Made by a program: the position numbers and the translations under genes. From assembly GCA_050743145.1 (NCBI GenBank), contig JBOGDU010000142.1, forward strand, positions 1 through 13,358: a stretch of DNA of 13,358 nt, written 5' to 3'. The notes beneath the pieces were generated by a model, which saw nothing but the letters and a program-made list of their open reading frames with translations, was not told where the DNA came from and ran no database searches. Shown here in pieces: positions 12,574 to 13,358 of the stretch; the first letter of the stretch is position 1; the number at the start of each line of letters is the position of its first letter. This DNA comes from DASRTE01 sp050743145 (GTDB lineage: Bacteria > Actinomycetota > Actinomycetes > Jiangellales > Jiangellaceae).

Positions 12574-13358
12574 TCACCGGGCCTCGATGCGCAGAGTGCC
12601 ACCGGAGCGGCTGGCCCGCAGCTTGCCCGGAAGGTCGACGCCCTTCTGACCTCTCCAGCGGGTCACCAGGGCGTCCACTGCGGCGACGTGCGCCGCCGTC
12701 AGGTCCGATGGCGGACTTCCAGCGGCGATCGCCGCGGCGCGCAGGACTCGTCGGCGGACGGCAACGGGATGGGCCGCCAGCCGGCCCGTGTCGAAGCACC
12801 CTTCCCGACCTGCTACGTGATCGTTGAACCGTTGCTGGGCCGTTGCCCCCCGCAACGGTTCAACGATCACACATTCGGCCAGGGCGCGCTCGGCCCATTC
12901 GTCCAAGGCGTCGGCGTCGTTGCGCAGCAGGCCCGCCGTCCGCGCCAGGGCGACCCCGACACCGGGTCCGAGCTCGGCCTCGAGGACGGGCAGCACGCGG
13001 TCACGCGTTCGCGACCGCGCGTACGCAGGATCCACGTTGTGCGGGTCGTCCCACGGGGTCAACCCCTCCGGGACCGCCGCCCGGACGGTCGCGCGCGGCA
13101 GGTCCAGCAACGGCCGCCGGTACACCCCGGCGACGGGTGACATACCGGCCAGTGACCGCGCGCCGGATCCCCGGGCGAGCCCGAGCAGGACGGTCTCGGC
13201 CTGGTCGTCGCGGGTGTGCCCGAGCAGGACTGCCACGGCTCCGTGCCGCTCCGCGCAAGCTCGGAGTGCTGCATAGCGGACCCGCCGCGCGTTTCCCTCG
13301 GGCCCCTCGGTCCCACTCACCCGGACGTGTACGACCTCGACCGGGTCGAACCCCATCT
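12574..13358 (-). CDS. tilS: tRNA(Ile)-lysidine synthetase, C-terminal part (5' end outside window)
   Basis: TilS attaches lysine to C34 of the CAU-anticodon tRNA-Ile so that it reads AUA. About 261 codons are visible; the N-terminal SGGxDS PP-loop lies beyond the right edge. Seen: GHTRDDQAETVLLGLARGSGARSLAGM, the RRPLLDLPR region, DDPHNVDPAYARSRTRDRVLPVLE and the substrate-binding domain (LAAHPVAVRRRVLRAAAIAAG, DLTAAHVAAVDALV). Between ALAEC and VAGREG, 18 codons are a perfect palindrome (12817-12870) encoding VIVEPLRGATAQQRFNDH. This makes the linker before the C-terminal domain longer than I would expect. The frame is intact throughout, so the protein is presumably functional. The stop codon is 29 bp from the chosen hpt start. 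Confidence 0.95.
   Translation of the reverse strand, partial: MGFDPVEVVHVRVSGTEGPEGNARRVRYAALRACAERHGAVAVLLGHTRDDQAETVLLGLARGSGARSLAGMSPVAGVYRRPLLDLPRATVRAAVPEGLTPWDDPHNVDPAYARSRTRDRVLPVLEAELGPGVGVALARTAGLLRNDADALDEWAERALAECVIVEPLRGATAQQRFNDHVAGREGCFDTGRLAAHPVAVRRRVLRAAAIAAGSPPSDLTAAHVAAVDALVTRWRGQKGVDLPGKLRASRSGGTLRIEAR
12817..12870. repeat. 54-bp perfect palindrome in codon phase inside tilS
   Basis: Bases 12817-12835 are the exact reverse complement of 12852-12870 (19-bp arms, 16-nt loop). The length is 18 codons, and the first base at 12870 is the first base of a codon. The outer stem reads GTGATCGTTGAACCG, close to the TGATCGATG outer stem of the palindrome at 6-57. CCGTTGC occurs twice (12829-12835 and 12840-12846), so the right arm can also pair with the loop copy. 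It looks like an inserted mobile palindrome tolerated as an in-frame peptide. Confidence 0.85.

Noticed and set aside
12574..12577. GTG at 12577 overlapping the tilS stop codon as the hpt start
   Set aside because: The overlap fits the operon's style, but the added residues (VTPGGVWQAAG) have no counterpart in Hpt families I know; the GTG at 12544 matches better. Not excluded.

Overview
This is a GC-rich stretch, and every gene I recognise is of actinobacterial type. The order tilS - hpt - ftsH - folE - folP - folB - folK - DUF3180, all on the minus strand, is the classic actinobacterial folate/ftsH neighbourhood. Many GTG starts and an Hpt resembling streptomycete and mycobacterial proteins agree. 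A nocardioform or Nocardioidaceae-like organism is an inference only; there is no rRNA or other decisive marker here.

Layout. (A) 1-311: no gene. It holds a perfect 21-bp-arm palindrome (6-57) and a 21-bp tandem repeat (168-251). (B) 312-4052: an osmoprotectant (betaine/choline/proline-type) ABC importer split between strands. Two permeases and a substrate-binding lipoprotein read leftward from about 2873, while the ATPase with a CBS tail reads rightward from 2898. The two start codons are separated by only 24 bp. (C) 4244-4537: a small cysteine-free HesB/IscA-like protein on the plus strand. (D) 4544-7956, minus strand: folP, an NTF2-like protein, folB, folK and a DUF3180 membrane protein form a tight cluster, followed by a membrane/coiled-coil protein of unknown function. 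(E) 8057-9022: a PD-(D/E)XK-type (AbiEi/DUF559-like) protein wedged between folE and folP. (F) 9177-13358, minus strand: tilS (5' end beyond the window), hpt, ftsH and folE.

How they work together. FolE makes dihydroneopterin triphosphate. FolB, FolK and FolP then convert dihydroneopterin to the pterin pyrophosphate and join it to p-aminobenzoate to give dihydropteroate. TilS, Hpt and FtsH are the housekeeping trio usually found upstream (tRNA-Ile modification, purine salvage, membrane proteolysis). The ABC system takes up compatible solutes.

Most interesting signals. First, a 54-bp perfect palindrome sits exactly in codon phase inside tilS and encodes an 18-residue insert; its outer stem resembles the palindrome at 6-57. 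Second, overlapping divergent -10-like hexamers lie exactly 7 nt from both start codons of the split importer. Third, TAnnnT hexamers recur 6-7 nt before other start codons (5110, 7956, 6603), as expected for leaderless mRNAs. Fourth, in the ftsH leader a strong Shine-Dalgarno lies 24 nt from the ATG, but a GC hairpin could bring it to about 6 nt.
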